Below, piece after piece: positions 51,707 through 61,329 of a stretch of DNA of 64,000 nucleotides. A program made the position numbers and the translations under genes. The DNA is from Luteimonas rhizosphaerae (GTDB lineage Bacteria; Pseudomonadota; Gammaproteobacteria; Xanthomonadales; Xanthomonadaceae), in assembly GCF_002849595.1 (NCBI RefSeq), contig NZ_NRQR01000015.1, positions 1 to 64,000 of the forward strand, given 5' to 3'. The first letter of the stretch is position 1; each line of letters begins with the position of its first letter. The notes below the pieces were generated by a model, which saw nothing but the letters and a program-made list of their open reading frames with translations, had not been told where the DNA came from and ran no database searches.

Positions 51707-53695
51707 TCAGCCGGCCGGGCAGCTGAAGGCCTTGCGCTTGGCGGCGGTGTCGCCCTGCATGCGCGCGGTCACCGGCACCGCCTGGCCGTACATGCGCCAG
51801 TCGTAGATCACGCTGAAGGCCAGCACCCGCGCGACGTACTCGCGGGTCTCGCGGTAGCTGATCGTCTCGATCCAGAAATCCGCGTCCATTGCCGGGCGCT
51901 GCGACAGCCAGCGGCTGGTCGGCGTGGGCCCGGCGTTGTACGCGGCGATCGCGACATGCGGCGCGCCGTACATGTCCTTCTTCTCGCGCAGGTAGGCGGT
52001 GCCGATCGCGACGTTGGTCGCGGGATCGTAGAGACTTTCGGCGCCACCCCAGGGCATGCCGAGTCGGCCCGCGACGGCGGCGCCGGTCGACGGCAGCACC
52101 TGCATCAGGCCCAGCGCGTTCGCCGGCGACCGTGCGTTCGGGTTGAAGGTGCTCTCGGCGCGGATCTCGGCCGCCACCCAAGCCGGGTCGAGGTTGTGGC
52201 GGCGCGATTCGCGCTCGATCAGCGCCTGCTGGGTCAGCGGGAAGCGCAGCGTGTACAGCCGCAGTTCGTCCGGCTGGCGGCCGAGGCCGAACACGCCGCG
52301 GTCGTACCAGCCGTTGTCCTGCGCGACCTGCACCGCGATCCGGCGCTGGTCGTCGTCGAAGCGCGCCAGCGCCGCGGTCCACTCGCGCGTCGCCCACAGC
52401 GCGCGGTCGGCGCGGTACAGCGCCATCGCGCGCACGAGGCCCGGATCGCCCGCGACGCGCGACTTGGCCGCCGCCGCCGGCGCGAAATCCCAGGGGCACA
52501 GCGCGTACGGCTGGCCGAGCCGGTCGGCGGCGAGGAAGCCGTGGAAATCGGGTTTGGTCGCCGCGTCGCGGTACAGCGGCTGCGCGCCGGCGGCATCGCC
52601 GGTCAGTTCGGTCAGGCGCGCCTGGAAATAGGTCCAGCGCGACTGTCCGCGCTGCGCGTCGCCCATCCTGCGCACCGCCGCGAGCGCCGCGGGCCAGTCG
52701 CTGCGGGCCAGCCCTTCGCGCACGCGCCACTCGTGCAGGCGCTCGTCGTAGGCGCTGGCGGGCACGCGGTCGAGCAGCCGTGCCGAATCGGGCAGATAGG
52801 ACGCGACGGTCCACAACGCGGCCTGGTAGAGCACGCGGCCGCGGTCTTCCTCGGTGAAGTCGAGCGCAGCGGCGAACGCCGGAAGGCGCGCCTCGGCGGC
52901 CAGCGGATCGTCCTTGGCAAACTTCGCCAGGCCCTGCGACGCGACCAGACGGCTGCGCGCGGTCTTGGGCCACTGCAGCGCGCGCTCGTGCGGCGCCTGC
53001 ATGAAGGCGGCGTAGTCGGTCGCCAGCGCCTGTTGCGACGCCGACATGCTGCCGGCGATGGCGCGCAGCATCGTCGCGTCCCAGTCGGCGACCGCGAGAT
53101 CGAAACGTTCCCAGCGCAGCGCATCGTCGAGGCCGCCGCTGGCCGCCAGCGCGGACAGCGGCGCGTTGCACGCGTCGGGCAGCGACTTGCCGGTGCTGCG
53201 CCAGATCGCCTGCGTGTCCCGCGTCCACTGCGCATCGGCGGCGCCGGTGCGCTGGCGGGCGTCGAGTTCGATGCATTGCAGCGCGGTCGTGGTGATCGAC
53301 GGCTGCCACGCGGCGCGCACGCCGGCCCAGTCGCCGCGTTTGGCGAGCGCCCGCAACCAGGCGGCGCGGAATTCGGTCGCGACGGGCTGGTCGCGATAGC
53401 GCGTCAGGAACGCGTCCGCCTGCGCGGTCGGCAAGGTGTCGAGGTTGCGTCGCAGCGCGGCGAACTCGATCCAGCCGTAGGCGGGATGCGCGGCCAGCGA
53501 CGTCGGGGCGGGCTGGCCGCGCTCGGCGGCCTGCAGCGCGGCGCGCAGGCTGGCGTCGTCGCCGGTCTGGCCGAATGCCGGCGCGCAGGCGATCGCCAGG
53601 GCGGCGAACGCGAGGCGCAGGCGCGGGATCGCGCGGGGCATTGCAGCGGGAACAGCACGGCGCGGCGCGGCGCTCGCGGGCAGGGCGTCAGTCAT
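51707..53695 (-). CDS. slt: Soluble lytic murein transglycosylase (Slt70 type)
   Basis: 662-aa periplasmic enzyme. A long alpha-superhelical region (about 45-480) precedes the lysozyme-like catalytic domain: PAWVAAEIRAESTFNPNARS with the catalytic Glu, ALGLMQVLPSTG, NVAIGTAYL and IAAYNAGPTPTSRWL. It cleaves peptidoglycan to 1,6-anhydro-muropeptides, the compounds that feed recycling and, in AmpR systems, induction. The ATG at 53695 is used; the ATG at 53641 (MPRAIPRLRLAFAALAI) would place the signal peptide at the very start and is a fair alternative. It is convergent with the CNNM gene, 9 bases apart. Confidence 0.93.
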   Translation of the reverse strand: MTDALPASAAPRRAVPAAMPRAIPRLRLAFAALAIACAPAFGQTGDDASLRAALQAAERGQPAPTSLAAHPAYGWIEFAALRRNLDTLPTAQADAFLTRYRDQPVATEFRAAWLRALAKRGDWAGVRAAWQPSITTTALQCIELDARQRTGAADAQWTRDTQAIWRSTGKSLPDACNAPLSALAASGGLDDALRWERFDLAVADWDATMLRAIAGSMSASQQALATDYAAFMQAPHERALQWPKTARSRLVASQGLAKFAKDDPLAAEARLPAFAAALDFTEEDRGRVLYQAALWTVASYLPDSARLLDRVPASAYDERLHEWRVREGLARSDWPAALAAVRRMGDAQRGQSRWTYFQARLTELTGDAAGAQPLYRDAATKPDFHGFLAADRLGQPYALCPWDFAPAAAAKSRVAGDPGLVRAMALYRADRALWATREWTAALARFDDDQRRIAVQVAQDNGWYDRGVFGLGRQPDELRLYTLRFPLTQQALIERESRRHNLDPAWVAAEIRAESTFNPNARSPANALGLMQVLPSTGAAVAGRLGMPWGGAESLYDPATNVAIGTAYLREKKDMYGAPHVAIAAYNAGPTPTSRWLSQRPAMDADFWIETISYRETREYVARVLAFSVIYDWRMYGQAVPVTARMQGDTAAKRKAFSCPAG

Positions 53696-53762
53696 CGGCG
53701 TCCGGGTCTCAAAACCGCCGGCGACTATAGCCCAGCGTGGCTGAAGCACCGGTGGCGCGCGG

Positions 53763-54914
53763 TCAGCCGAGCCGGCGCTGCACGATGCGTGCGAACACGC
53801 TGACCGCGACCGGCAACAGGGCGTCGTCGAAATCGAAGGTCGGGTGGTGGCACATCGCGCTGTCCTGGCCGAGGAAGAGGTAGGCGCCGGGCCACTGCTC
53901 GAGCATGTACGAGAAATCGTCGGAGAACGCATACGCCCGCAGGTCCGTCGCGACGTGGTCCGCGCCCAGCACGTCGGCGCAGGCCTGCGCCGCGAGCGCG
54001 GCCTGCTCGGGCGCGTTGACGCAGGGCGGGCAGGAATGCGGAATCGTCAGCGTCACGCGGCAGCCCGACATCGCCGCGAACCCGTCGCACAGCGCCCGCA
54101 GGCGCTCGCCGAGCAAGGTGTGCACGTCCTTCGACAGCGCACGGAACGTGCCGCTGAGCGACGCCGTCGACGGAATGATGTTGTGCGTGGTGCCGGCCTG
54201 CAGCGAGCCGACATTGATCAGCGCCGCGTCCATCGGGTCGACATGGCGGCCGACGATGCCGGAGATCTCCACCGCGAGACGCGCGGCGACCTGCAGCGGA
54301 TCGGTCGCCTTGTGCGGCGCCGCGGCGTGGCCGCCGACGCCTTCGATCGCGATCTCGAACACCGCCAGCGACTGCAGCGTCGGGCCGCTGCGCACGCTGG
54401 CGCGGCCGCTGCCGAGCAGCGGCATGTTGTGGAAGGCGTAGACCTCGTCGCAGGGGAAGCGCGTGAACAGGCCGTCCTCGGCCATGCGGATCGCGCCGCG
54501 GCCGCCCTCCTCGGCGGGCTGGAAGATCAGCACGACGCGGCCGCTGGCCGGTGGATGCGCAACCAGGTACTGCGCGGTGCCGAGCAGCGCCGAGGTGTGG
54601 CCGTCGTGGCCGCAAGTGTGCGCGGTGCCGTCGCGCTGCGAGCGGTAGCCGACGTCGTTCTGCTCCTGCATCGGCAGCGCGTCCATGTCCGCGCGCAGGC
54701 CGATCGACAGGCCCGGCTTGCCGCTGTCGACGATCGCGACGACGCCGGTGCCACCGAGGCCGCGATGCACCTCGAGGCCCAGCGATGCCAGCACCTCGGC
54801 CACCAGCGCCGAGGTCTTCAGTTCCTCGAAACCGAGCTCCGGCCAGGCGTGGATGCGCTGCCGCCACGCGGTCATCTGCGGGGCGAGCGGCAACACGGGG
54901 GCGAGGATCGACAT
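53763..54914 (-). CDS. M20 family amidohydrolase (hippurate hydrolase-like)
   Basis: 383-aa metallo-amidohydrolase of the M20D group. It shows WPELGFEELKTSALVAEVL, GLRADMDALPMQE, the metal-site TCGHDGHTSALLG, LIFQPAEEGGRGA, the dimerisation-domain GGHAAAPHKATDPL and the late CHHPTFDFDD. Such enzymes hydrolyse N-acyl amino acids. GGAG lies 6 bases before the ATG. It is divergent from an aldehyde dehydrogenase gene and probably shares a control region with it; the physiological substrate is unknown. Confidence 0.92.
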   Translation of the reverse strand: MSILAPVLPLAPQMTAWRQRIHAWPELGFEELKTSALVAEVLASLGLEVHRGLGGTGVVAIVDSGKPGLSIGLRADMDALPMQEQNDVGYRSQRDGTAHTCGHDGHTSALLGTAQYLVAHPPASGRVVLIFQPAEEGGRGAIRMAEDGLFTRFPCDEVYAFHNMPLLGSGRASVRSGPTLQSLAVFEIAIEGVGGHAAAPHKATDPLQVAARLAVEISGIVGRHVDPMDAALINVGSLQAGTTHNIIPSTASLSGTFRALSKDVHTLLGERLRALCDGFAAMSGCRVTLTIPHSCPPCVNAPEQAALAAQACADVLGADHVATDLRAYAFSDDFSYMLEQWPGAYLFLGQDSAMCHHPTFDFDDALLPVAVSVFARIVQRRLG

Positions 54915-54975
54915 CGGCAACTCCAGCAGCGGGGCGGACGCGTCGCGGCGCAGCACGGCCGGCGCGGGGGCGTCG

Positions 54976-54981
54976 ATTATA
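54976..54981 (-). promoter_or_regulatory. Perfect -10 hexamer (TATAAT) in the M20/aldehyde dehydrogenase region
   Basis: Reading leftward the sequence is exactly TATAAT, 62 bases before the amidohydrolase start. The same spot reads TATATT rightwards (54978-54983). The best -35 candidates at 17-18 bases are poor (CTGGGC), so an activator may be needed. Confidence 0.45.
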
Positions 54982-55055
54982 TTTCGGATGGCCTGCGCGC
55001 CCAGGCGCGCCGCCCGCGTCGCGCTCGCGGCGCGTCCCCGCACACTGGAGCGACC

Positions 55056-56540
55056 ATGGCGCAGCCGCGCGACACGCCGACCCTGCCGCTGCTGCACCAC
55101 GTCATCGACGGCCGTCCGGTCGCCTCGTCGCGGCCGCCGTTCGAGAACCGCGATCCGGCGACCGGCGCGCTGATCGGCCATGTGCACGAGGCCGATCCGG
55201 CCATCGTCGACCAGGCCGTGCAGGCCGCGCGTCGCGCGCTGCGCGGACCGTGGTCGCGGCTCGGCGACGGCGAACGCGCGGCGCTGCTGCGCCGCATCGC
55301 CGAGGGCATCCGCGCGCGCTTCGACGACTTCCTCGACGCCGAGATCGCCGACACCGGCAAGCCGGTCACGCTGGCGCGGCAGATCGACATCCCGCGCGGC
55401 GCGGCGAACTTCGAGATCTTCGCCGACCAGATCGCCGGCGTCGCGACCGAGAGTTTCCGCACGCCGACGCCCGATGGCCGCGGCGCACTGAACTACGGGC
55501 TGCGCACGCCGCGCGGCGTGATCGCGGTGATCTGCCCGTGGAACCTGCCGTTGCTGCTGATGACCTGGAAGGTCGCGCCGGCGTTGGCCTTCGGCAATAC
55601 GGTCGTGGTGAAGCCGTCGGAGGACACGCCGTCGACGACCGCGCTGCTCGCCGAGGTCATGCGCGACGCCGGCGTGCCCGACGGCGTGTTCAACGTCGTG
55701 CACGGCTTCGGCCCCGACAGCGCCGGGCAGTACCTCAGCGAACATGCGGGCGTCGATGCGATCACCTTCACCGGCGAAACCCGCACCGGCGCGGCGATCA
55801 TGCGCGCCGCGGCGCAGGGCGTGCGACCGGTATCGTTCGAACTCGGCGGCAAGAACGCGGGACTCGTATTCGCCGACTGCGACCTCGACGCCGCCGTCGC
55901 CGGCATCGCGCGCGCGGCCTTCCTCAACAGCGGGCAGGTGTGCCTGGGTACGGAGCGTGTTTATGTCGAGCGCCCGATCTTCGACACGTTCGTGCAGCGG
56001 TTGAAAGCGGCGGCAGAAGCGCTGCAACCTGGTGATCCCCGGGATGACACCACGACGTTCGGTCCGCTGAGCAGCGACACGCATCGCCGCAAGGTGCTGG
56101 ACTACTACGCGCGCGCGGTCGCTGATGGCGCGACCGTCGTCACCGGCGGCGGTGTGCCCGAACTACCGGATGCCCTCGCTGGCGGCGCATGGGTGCAGCC
56201 GACGGTGTGGACCGGCCTGCCGGAGCATGCGGCCGTGGTGCGCGAGGAGATCTTCGGTCCCTGCTGCCACGTCGCGCCGTTCGACAGCGAGGACGAGGCG
56301 ATCAACCTGGCCAACGACAGCGACTACGGCCTGGCGACGACGATCTGGACGCAGGACCTGGCCCGCGCGCACCGCGTGGCCGCGGCGGTGGAGGTCGGTG
56401 TCGCCTGGATCAACTGCTGGTTCCTGCGCGACCTGCGCACCGCGTTCGGCGGCGCCAAGCAGTCCGGCATCGGCCGCGAGGGTGGCGTGCACGGGCTGGA
56501 GTTCTATACCGAGCTGCGGAACGTCTGCATCAAGCTGTGA
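55056..56540 (+). CDS. Aldehyde dehydrogenase, 2-hydroxy/2-aminomuconic semialdehyde type (ALDH8-like)
   Basis: 494-aa NAD-dependent dehydrogenase. Family elements are FENRDPATGALIGHVHEAD, ICPWNLPLLLMTWKVAPAL, TGETRTGAAIM, the catalytic Glu in SFELGGKNAG, the catalytic Cys in NSGQVCLGTERVYVE and GIGREGGVHGLEFYTELRNVC. The last segment and the GFGPDSAGQYLSEH loop are typical of muconic semialdehyde dehydrogenases in tryptophan or meta-cleavage catabolism. GGAG lies 5 bases before the ATG. No partner genes of those pathways lie in the window, so the pathway is only inferred. Confidence 0.9.
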   Translation: MAQPRDTPTLPLLHHVIDGRPVASSRPPFENRDPATGALIGHVHEADPAIVDQAVQAARRALRGPWSRLGDGERAALLRRIAEGIRARFDDFLDAEIADTGKPVTLARQIDIPRGAANFEIFADQIAGVATESFRTPTPDGRGALNYGLRTPRGVIAVICPWNLPLLLMTWKVAPALAFGNTVVVKPSEDTPSTTALLAEVMRDAGVPDGVFNVVHGFGPDSAGQYLSEHAGVDAITFTGETRTGAAIMRAAAQGVRPVSFELGGKNAGLVFADCDLDAAVAGIARAAFLNSGQVCLGTERVYVERPIFDTFVQRLKAAAEALQPGDPRDDTTTFGPLSSDTHRRKVLDYYARAVADGATVVTGGGVPELPDALAGGAWVQPTVWTGLPEHAAVVREEIFGPCCHVAPFDSEDEAINLANDSDYGLATTIWTQDLARAHRVAAAVEVGVAWINCWFLRDLRTAFGGAKQSGIGREGGVHGLEFYTELRNVCIKL

Positions 56541-57067
56541 GGCGGGCGTCGTGGTGCGTGCGCGGCGCACGCGGATGACCATTCGCCTGACACCAGCGCA
56601 GCCGATCACGGGTTGCGCGCGCCGCGTCCGCGCGGCAGGTGAATTGCCGGGCGCGACGGATCGCCGTGCGTCAGACCACATCCTGTTGGGAGCATGCCCC
56701 CGCGCGCGCCGCAGCGATGCACGGCGCACACGTTCCGGCGTCGTCGTTCGTTCTCCTGATTTTTTGAACCGGCGCGGTCGAAGACGACACGTACGCTGTT
56801 CGCGCGCGAGCGCGCTCCTGCAGGGCCGGACGTGCGGCTCTCCGCCTTGCAGCCTGCGGCGCGACAGTCGATGCCGATCCAGTGCGGCGCCAGCCGGTCA
56901 CGTCAATCGCCCGATCGTGCGATACCGCGGCACTGCCGTCGCCGGCTAGGCTGGACACCCTCGCGTCGTCCCTTCGCGTCTCCCCGGTGTGACGCGTGCC
57001 AGCGGCCGCGGCGCCGGTGCGTCGGCGCAACGCCGCCATCCTCCTGTGTGCCCGGAAGTCCTGCCCG
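56541..57067. other. Intergenic region, no supported gene
   Basis: 527 bases between the aldehyde dehydrogenase and TauE genes. Short Arg-rich frames exist on both strands but have no domain, no plausible signal peptide and no good ribosome binding site. The base composition is slightly less GC-rich near 56750-56790. No repeat, tRNA or terminator with a T-run was recognised. Confidence 0.55.
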
Positions 57068-57823
57068 ATGTCGATCTCGATACTGCTGTTTCCGGTGCTG
57101 GGCGCGATCGCCGGGGTGCTGGCCGGACTGCTGGGCATCGGCGGCGGCATGGTGCTGGTCACGGCGCTGGTGTTCCTGCTGCCGTTGTACGGCGTGCCCG
57201 CGGACGCGGCGATGCACGCGGCACTGGCGACCTCGCTGGCCAGCATCGTGCTGACCAGTGCCGCATCGACGCGCGCGCACCACGTCCGCGGCGGTGTGCT
57301 GTGGCCGACGGTCGCGTGGCTCGTGCCCGGTGCGCTGCTCGGCGGCTGGCTCGGCAGTCGGGTCGCCATCCGCATCGACGGCGACGTGCTGAAGTTCGGC
57401 GTCATCGCGTATTGCGGCATCGCCGGCCTGCAGCTGCTGCTGTCGCGGACGCCATCCGATCGCGGCGTCGACGTGGTGCCCACCGGTGCGGGCCTCAGCG
57501 TGGCGGGCGTCGGTATCGGTGCGGTCGGATCGGTGGGGTGGCGGGGCGTGCGCCCGGTGCGCGCGGTCGGCACGTCGTCGGCCTGCGGCATCTTCGTCGC
57601 GCTGGCGAGTGCGGCAGGCTATGCGATGCAGGCGCCGGCAGCCGCCTTGCCGTCCGACGGCATCGGTTACGTCTACGTGCCCGCGGCGATCGGAATCGCG
57701 ATCACGTCGGTGCTGTGCGCGCCGCTCGGCACCCGCCTCGCGCATGCGATCAGCGGGCCGGCGCTGAAGCGCGTGTTCGCGGGATTCCTGTTCGTCATGG
57801 GGGCCTGTCTGACGCTGCTGTGA
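57068..57823 (+). CDS. TauE/SafE-family permease with a shortened second repeat
   Basis: 251-aa membrane protein of the sulfite exporter family. The first half is complete, including the hallmark AGLLGIGGGMVLVTALVF and HAALATSLASIVLTS. In the second half the matching LLGIGGG...TVPxL element is missing: the chain runs GVGIGAVGS directly into VGWRGVRPVRAVGTSSACG. Relatives have about 14 more residues there, so an in-frame loss of about 42 bases at 57525-57541 is inferred. The rest (GYVYVPAAIGIAITSV, APLGTRLAHAISGPALKRVFAGFLF) is normal. The substrate is unknown, and function is doubtful if the gap is real. Confidence 0.85.
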   Translation: MSISILLFPVLGAIAGVLAGLLGIGGGMVLVTALVFLLPLYGVPADAAMHAALATSLASIVLTSAASTRAHHVRGGVLWPTVAWLVPGALLGGWLGSRVAIRIDGDVLKFGVIAYCGIAGLQLLLSRTPSDRGVDVVPTGAGLSVAGVGIGAVGSVGWRGVRPVRAVGTSSACGIFVALASAAGYAMQAPAAALPSDGIGYVYVPAAIGIAITSVLCAPLGTRLAHAISGPALKRVFAGFLFVMGACLTLL

Positions 57824-57875
57824 CGGCGCGGGCTGCGAGACGGAGATCCGGCAACGCGTGCGACGCGGTCGGTGA

Positions 57876-57899
57876 CACGACGTCGCAGCGGACGTCGTG
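57876..57899 (+). terminator. Hairpin after the TauE gene
   Basis: CACGACGTC-GCAGCG-GACGTCGTG, perfect 9-bp stem, 52 bases after the TauE stop and before the convergent copB stop. No T-run. Confidence 0.4.
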
Positions 57900-57960
57900 C
57901 GTCATGGCGCCACCCGGCGATGCGGTCGCGCGCGCTCCCGCAGGCGCGGCCGCAGGGATT

Positions 57961-57987
57961 CGTGCGGCGCCATGCCGGCGCCGCACG
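57961..57987 (-). terminator. Hairpin after copB
   Basis: CGTGCGGCGCC-ATGCC-GGCGCCGCACG, perfect 11-bp stem ending 7 bases beyond the copB stop codon in the leftward direction. It is the likely end of the copLAB transcript; no T-run follows. Confidence 0.5.
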
Positions 57988-57994
57988 GCCCGCA

Positions 57995-59347
57995 CTAGAA
58001 CCAGATCCGCACGCCGGCGACCACGCGGGTGTCGCGGACATGTCCGCCGGCGGCGTCGACGAGATCGGCCGTCTCGCCGAAGCGGCGTTCGTGCACCACA
58101 CCGACATACGGCGCGAACCTGCGGCTGATCTCGTAGCGCAGGCGCAGGCCGGTCTCGACCGTGTTGAGGCCGCTGCCGAGCCGGCGCGCCGGTTCGTCCT
58201 CGAGCGAGAACGTCGCTTCGACCAGCGGCTGCAGGATCAGCCGGTTGGTCAGCAGGATCTCGTATTCCGCCTCGAGCCTGGCCTGCGCCTGTCCGCCGCT
58301 GCCGACGTAGCCGGTGGCGGACACCTCGACGAAGTACGGGGCCAGCCCTTGCACGCCGAACGCGGCCCAGGTGCGCCCGTCGGGCTGGATCTCGTGCCGC
58401 GCGCCGACGACGACATCCCACCACGGCGTGACGCCGCGGCCGTACAGCAGCTCGAGGTCGGCCGAACCGGTGCGGCCGCCGCTGCGTTCGCCTTCGCTGC
58501 GCAGCCACAGGCGGTGCACGTCGCCGCCGACCCAGCCGCCGACCTCCCAGGCCTGGCCGGTGCCGACGTCGGCGTCCCAGGCTTCGAGCCGTTCGACCAG
58601 AAGCATCGCGCTGGTCTGCGAGGCGTGGTCCATCGCGTGATGGTCGAGCACGGGGAACGCGGCCGCGACATCTGCCTCGGTCGGGACGGGCACGGGGTCG
58701 CGCGGCGCGGCATCGGCGGGCAGATCGCCCGCACTGCGCGCAGGCGCGTGGCCGGCCTGCGGCGCGTGCGCCCGGGCGTCCGGCATCGTGTGGCCCATCG
58801 CGGCATGGTCGACCGGATCCGCATCGCCGGACGGCGTGCTGGGGGCGACCGGCTGGGCATGCGGCTGCGGAGGCGCATGGTCGCTCGCGGCAGCGCCTGC
58901 GGGTCGTGCCGCCTCGCCGGGCACGGCGTTCCGTCGAGGGCCGGCATGTGGCTCGGAATCCGCCGCAGGCTGGTGCGGGTGCGCGCCCGATGCCGGGGTG
59001 GCGCGTGGTCGCGCTGGCGGTGCCGGGCGCACCGGCGAGGCAGGACGCGACGCGGGGGCGGCGGCCGGTCCGTGGCCCATGGCGGCGTGATCGACGGCAT
59101 CGTGTGGCGCGTCGTCGGCTGCCGCCGCAGGTGATCGCGCCTCGCGGTCGGCATGCGTCTGCGGTGCTCTGCGCGGTGCCGGGGCCGGCGCCGCAGGTCT
59201 GGGCGCGACCGCCGGCTTCGCAGCCGGTGCGTGGTGGTCGTGGGACGCCTTCGGCGCAGGGTGCCCGTGGTGCTGGGCGAAGGCCGGCAGGCCGCTGGCG
59301 AGCAGCAGCGCCGCGGCGAGTGCGTGATACGGAAGGCGCGCGCTCAT
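57995..59347 (-). CDS. copB: Copper resistance protein B (outer-membrane, His/Met-rich)
   Basis: 450-aa protein. A signal peptide (ending ...GLPAFAQ) is followed by about 200 residues rich in His, Pro, Ala and Met with repeats such as VDHAAMGH, which bind copper. The C-terminal CopB beta-barrel domain starts near WDADVGTGQAWEVGGWVGGDVHRLW and ends RVVAGVRIWF. The start ATG overlaps the copA stop (ATGA), so translation is coupled. CopB is thought to sequester or export copper at the outer membrane. The His-rich region is longer than in many homologues. Confidence 0.93.
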   Translation of the reverse strand: MSARLPYHALAAALLLASGLPAFAQHHGHPAPKASHDHHAPAAKPAVAPRPAAPAPAPRRAPQTHADREARSPAAAADDAPHDAVDHAAMGHGPAAAPASRPASPVRPAPPARPRATPASGAHPHQPAADSEPHAGPRRNAVPGEAARPAGAAASDHAPPQPHAQPVAPSTPSGDADPVDHAAMGHTMPDARAHAPQAGHAPARSAGDLPADAAPRDPVPVPTEADVAAAFPVLDHHAMDHASQTSAMLLVERLEAWDADVGTGQAWEVGGWVGGDVHRLWLRSEGERSGGRTGSADLELLYGRGVTPWWDVVVGARHEIQPDGRTWAAFGVQGLAPYFVEVSATGYVGSGGQAQARLEAEYEILLTNRLILQPLVEATFSLEDEPARRLGSGLNTVETGLRLRYEISRRFAPYVGVVHERRFGETADLVDAAGGHVRDTRVVAGVRIWF

Positions 59348-61212
59348 GCCTCGATCCTCACTTCGCGCATCATCCCCGCTTCCATGTGGTAGAGCAGATG
59401 GCAGTGGTAGGCCCAGCGGCCGAGGGCATCGGCGCGCACGCGATAGCTGCGCCGCGTGCCCGGCGGCATGTCGACGGTGTGCTTGCGGACCATGAAGTTG
59501 CCGTCCGCGTCTTCCAGATCGCTCCACACGCCGTGCAGGTGGATCGGGTGGGTCATCATCGTGTCGTTGACCAGCACGATGCGCAGGCGCTCGCCGTAGT
59601 TGAGCCGCAACGGTTCGGCGCCGGCGAACGGCTGGCCGTCGAACGACCACGAGAATTTCTCCATGTGGCCGGTCAGGTGCAGGGCGATCTCGCGACCGGG
59701 CGCGCGTCCGTCGGGATCGTCGAACAGGCTGCGCAGGTCGGCATACGTCAGCACGCGGCGGCCGTTGTCGCGCAGGCCGATGCCGGGATCGTCGAGCCGC
59801 GGCGACGGCGTCATCGTCTGCATGTCGACCAATGGATTGCCCGACTCGCTACGCGGATGCGCCTGCATCGCGGCGCCGGCCTGCGTGTCGCCGTCGTGTC
59901 CCATCGCCACGTGCCCCATCGCCGCGTGATCCATGCCGGCGTGCCCGTCGCCTGCAGGCGCTGTCGCCGCCTGCACGGGCGCCGCGTGCGCCATCGCCGC
60001 ATGTCCCACGTCGGCGTGCCCGCCGTGCGCCGCACCGGCGGCAGGCATCGCATGCGCGCCGTGGCCGTGATGGCCCATGTCGGCCATCGTCAGCAGCGGG
60101 CGCGGATCGTTCGCGGGCACCGGCGCCTGCAGGCCGTGGCGCACCGCCAGGGTGCCGCGCGCGTGGCCGGTGCGGCCCATGTCCTGGGCGAAGATCGTGT
60201 AGGCGTCCTGGCCGCCGGGTTCGACGATGACGTCGAAGGTCTCGGCCGCGGCGATGCGGAATTCATCGACGGTCACCGGATGGATCGGCTGGCCGTCGGC
60301 GGCGACCCCGGTCAGTTTCAGCCCCGGGATGCGCACGTCGAAATAGCTCATCGCCGCGCCGTTGATGAAGCGCAGCAGCACCTTCTCGCCGCTGCGGAAC
60401 AGGCCGGTCCAGTTGCCGCCGGGCGCGGTGCCGTTCATCAGGTAGGTGTAGGTGTGCGCGTTGACGTCGGACAGGTCGGTCGGCGTCATCCGCATTTCGC
60501 CCCAGGCCTTGCGGTCCGCGACCGTCGCGCGCCAGCCGTCGCGCCGCACGTCGCGGACGAAATCGCCGACGGTCGGCTGGTAGTAGTTGTCGTACTCGGA
60601 AAACTTCTTCAGCCGTCGGAACAGTGCGGCCGGGTCCAGATCGGTCCAGTCCGACAACAGCACGACGTGCTCGCGATCGAAGGCGTAGGGCAGCGGTTCG
60701 CGCGGATCGACGATCAGCGCGCCGTACAGGCCGGCCTGTTCCTGGAACAGCGAATGGCTGTGGTACCAGTACGTGCCCGACTGGCGCAGCTGGAAGCGGT
60801 AGGTGAAGGTCTCGCCGGGCGCGATACCGTCGAAACTCATGCCCGGCACGCCGTCCATGTTCGCCGGCAGCAGGATGCCGTGCCAGTGGATCGAACTCGG
60901 CACGCCGAGCCGGTTGGCCACGCGCACGGTGACGGTGTCGCCTTCGCGCCAGCGCAGCACTGGCGCCGGCAGCGATCCGTTGACGGTGATCGCAGGCCGC
61001 GGGCGGCCGGTGAAGTTGACCGGCGAGGCGCCGATCGAGAGATCGAAGTCGCTGCCGCGCAGCTCGGGATGCGGGGCCGGTTCGCTGGCGTGTGTGGGCC
61101 AGGGCAACAGGCCGGCGCCGGCAGCGACGCCGCCGAGGGCCAGACCCTGGACGAACTGGCGACGCGAGACGGGCGTCCGCGCCCACGGCGCGGAAGAGGG
61201 ATCGTGTGACAT
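59344..61212 (-). CDS. copA: Copper resistance multicopper oxidase CopA
   Basis: 622-aa periplasmic Cu(I) oxidase. A twin-arginine signal (SRRQFVQGLALGG) precedes three cupredoxin domains. Copper ligands stand at HWHG (109-112), YHSHS (150-154), HPIHLHG and the type-1 site HCHLLYHMEAGM near the end. A His/Met-rich insert (about 380-452) with GHAGMDHAAMGHVAMGH-type repeats matches the CopA metal-storage region. GGAG precedes the ATG by 6 bases. It is the middle gene of a leftward copLAB operon. Confidence 0.96.
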   Translation of the reverse strand: MSHDPSSAPWARTPVSRRQFVQGLALGGVAAGAGLLPWPTHASEPAPHPELRGSDFDLSIGASPVNFTGRPRPAITVNGSLPAPVLRWREGDTVTVRVANRLGVPSSIHWHGILLPANMDGVPGMSFDGIAPGETFTYRFQLRQSGTYWYHSHSLFQEQAGLYGALIVDPREPLPYAFDREHVVLLSDWTDLDPAALFRRLKKFSEYDNYYQPTVGDFVRDVRRDGWRATVADRKAWGEMRMTPTDLSDVNAHTYTYLMNGTAPGGNWTGLFRSGEKVLLRFINGAAMSYFDVRIPGLKLTGVAADGQPIHPVTVDEFRIAAAETFDVIVEPGGQDAYTIFAQDMGRTGHARGTLAVRHGLQAPVPANDPRPLLTMADMGHHGHGAHAMPAAGAAHGGHADVGHAAMAHAAPVQAATAPAGDGHAGMDHAAMGHVAMGHDGDTQAGAAMQAHPRSESGNPLVDMQTMTPSPRLDDPGIGLRDNGRRVLTYADLRSLFDDPDGRAPGREIALHLTGHMEKFSWSFDGQPFAGAEPLRLNYGERLRIVLVNDTMMTHPIHLHGVWSDLEDADGNFMVRKHTVDMPPGTRRSYRVRADALGRWAYHCHLLYHMEAGMMREVRIEA

Positions 61213-61329
61213 GCAGGACTCCGCGACGACCCGCCTCTCGGCAGGCCTCGCTCAGACGGGAACAGGGCGCGGCACGCCCGGTCGGGCGTCGCTTCGCGCA
61301 TCCGGGGCCGCGGACGCGGCCGGTGCAGG

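Noticed and set aside
56541..57067. Possible orphan gene or RNA in the 527-base gap
   Set aside because: Frames on both strands are Arg-rich without start signals, and no tRNA cloverleaf or terminator was found.
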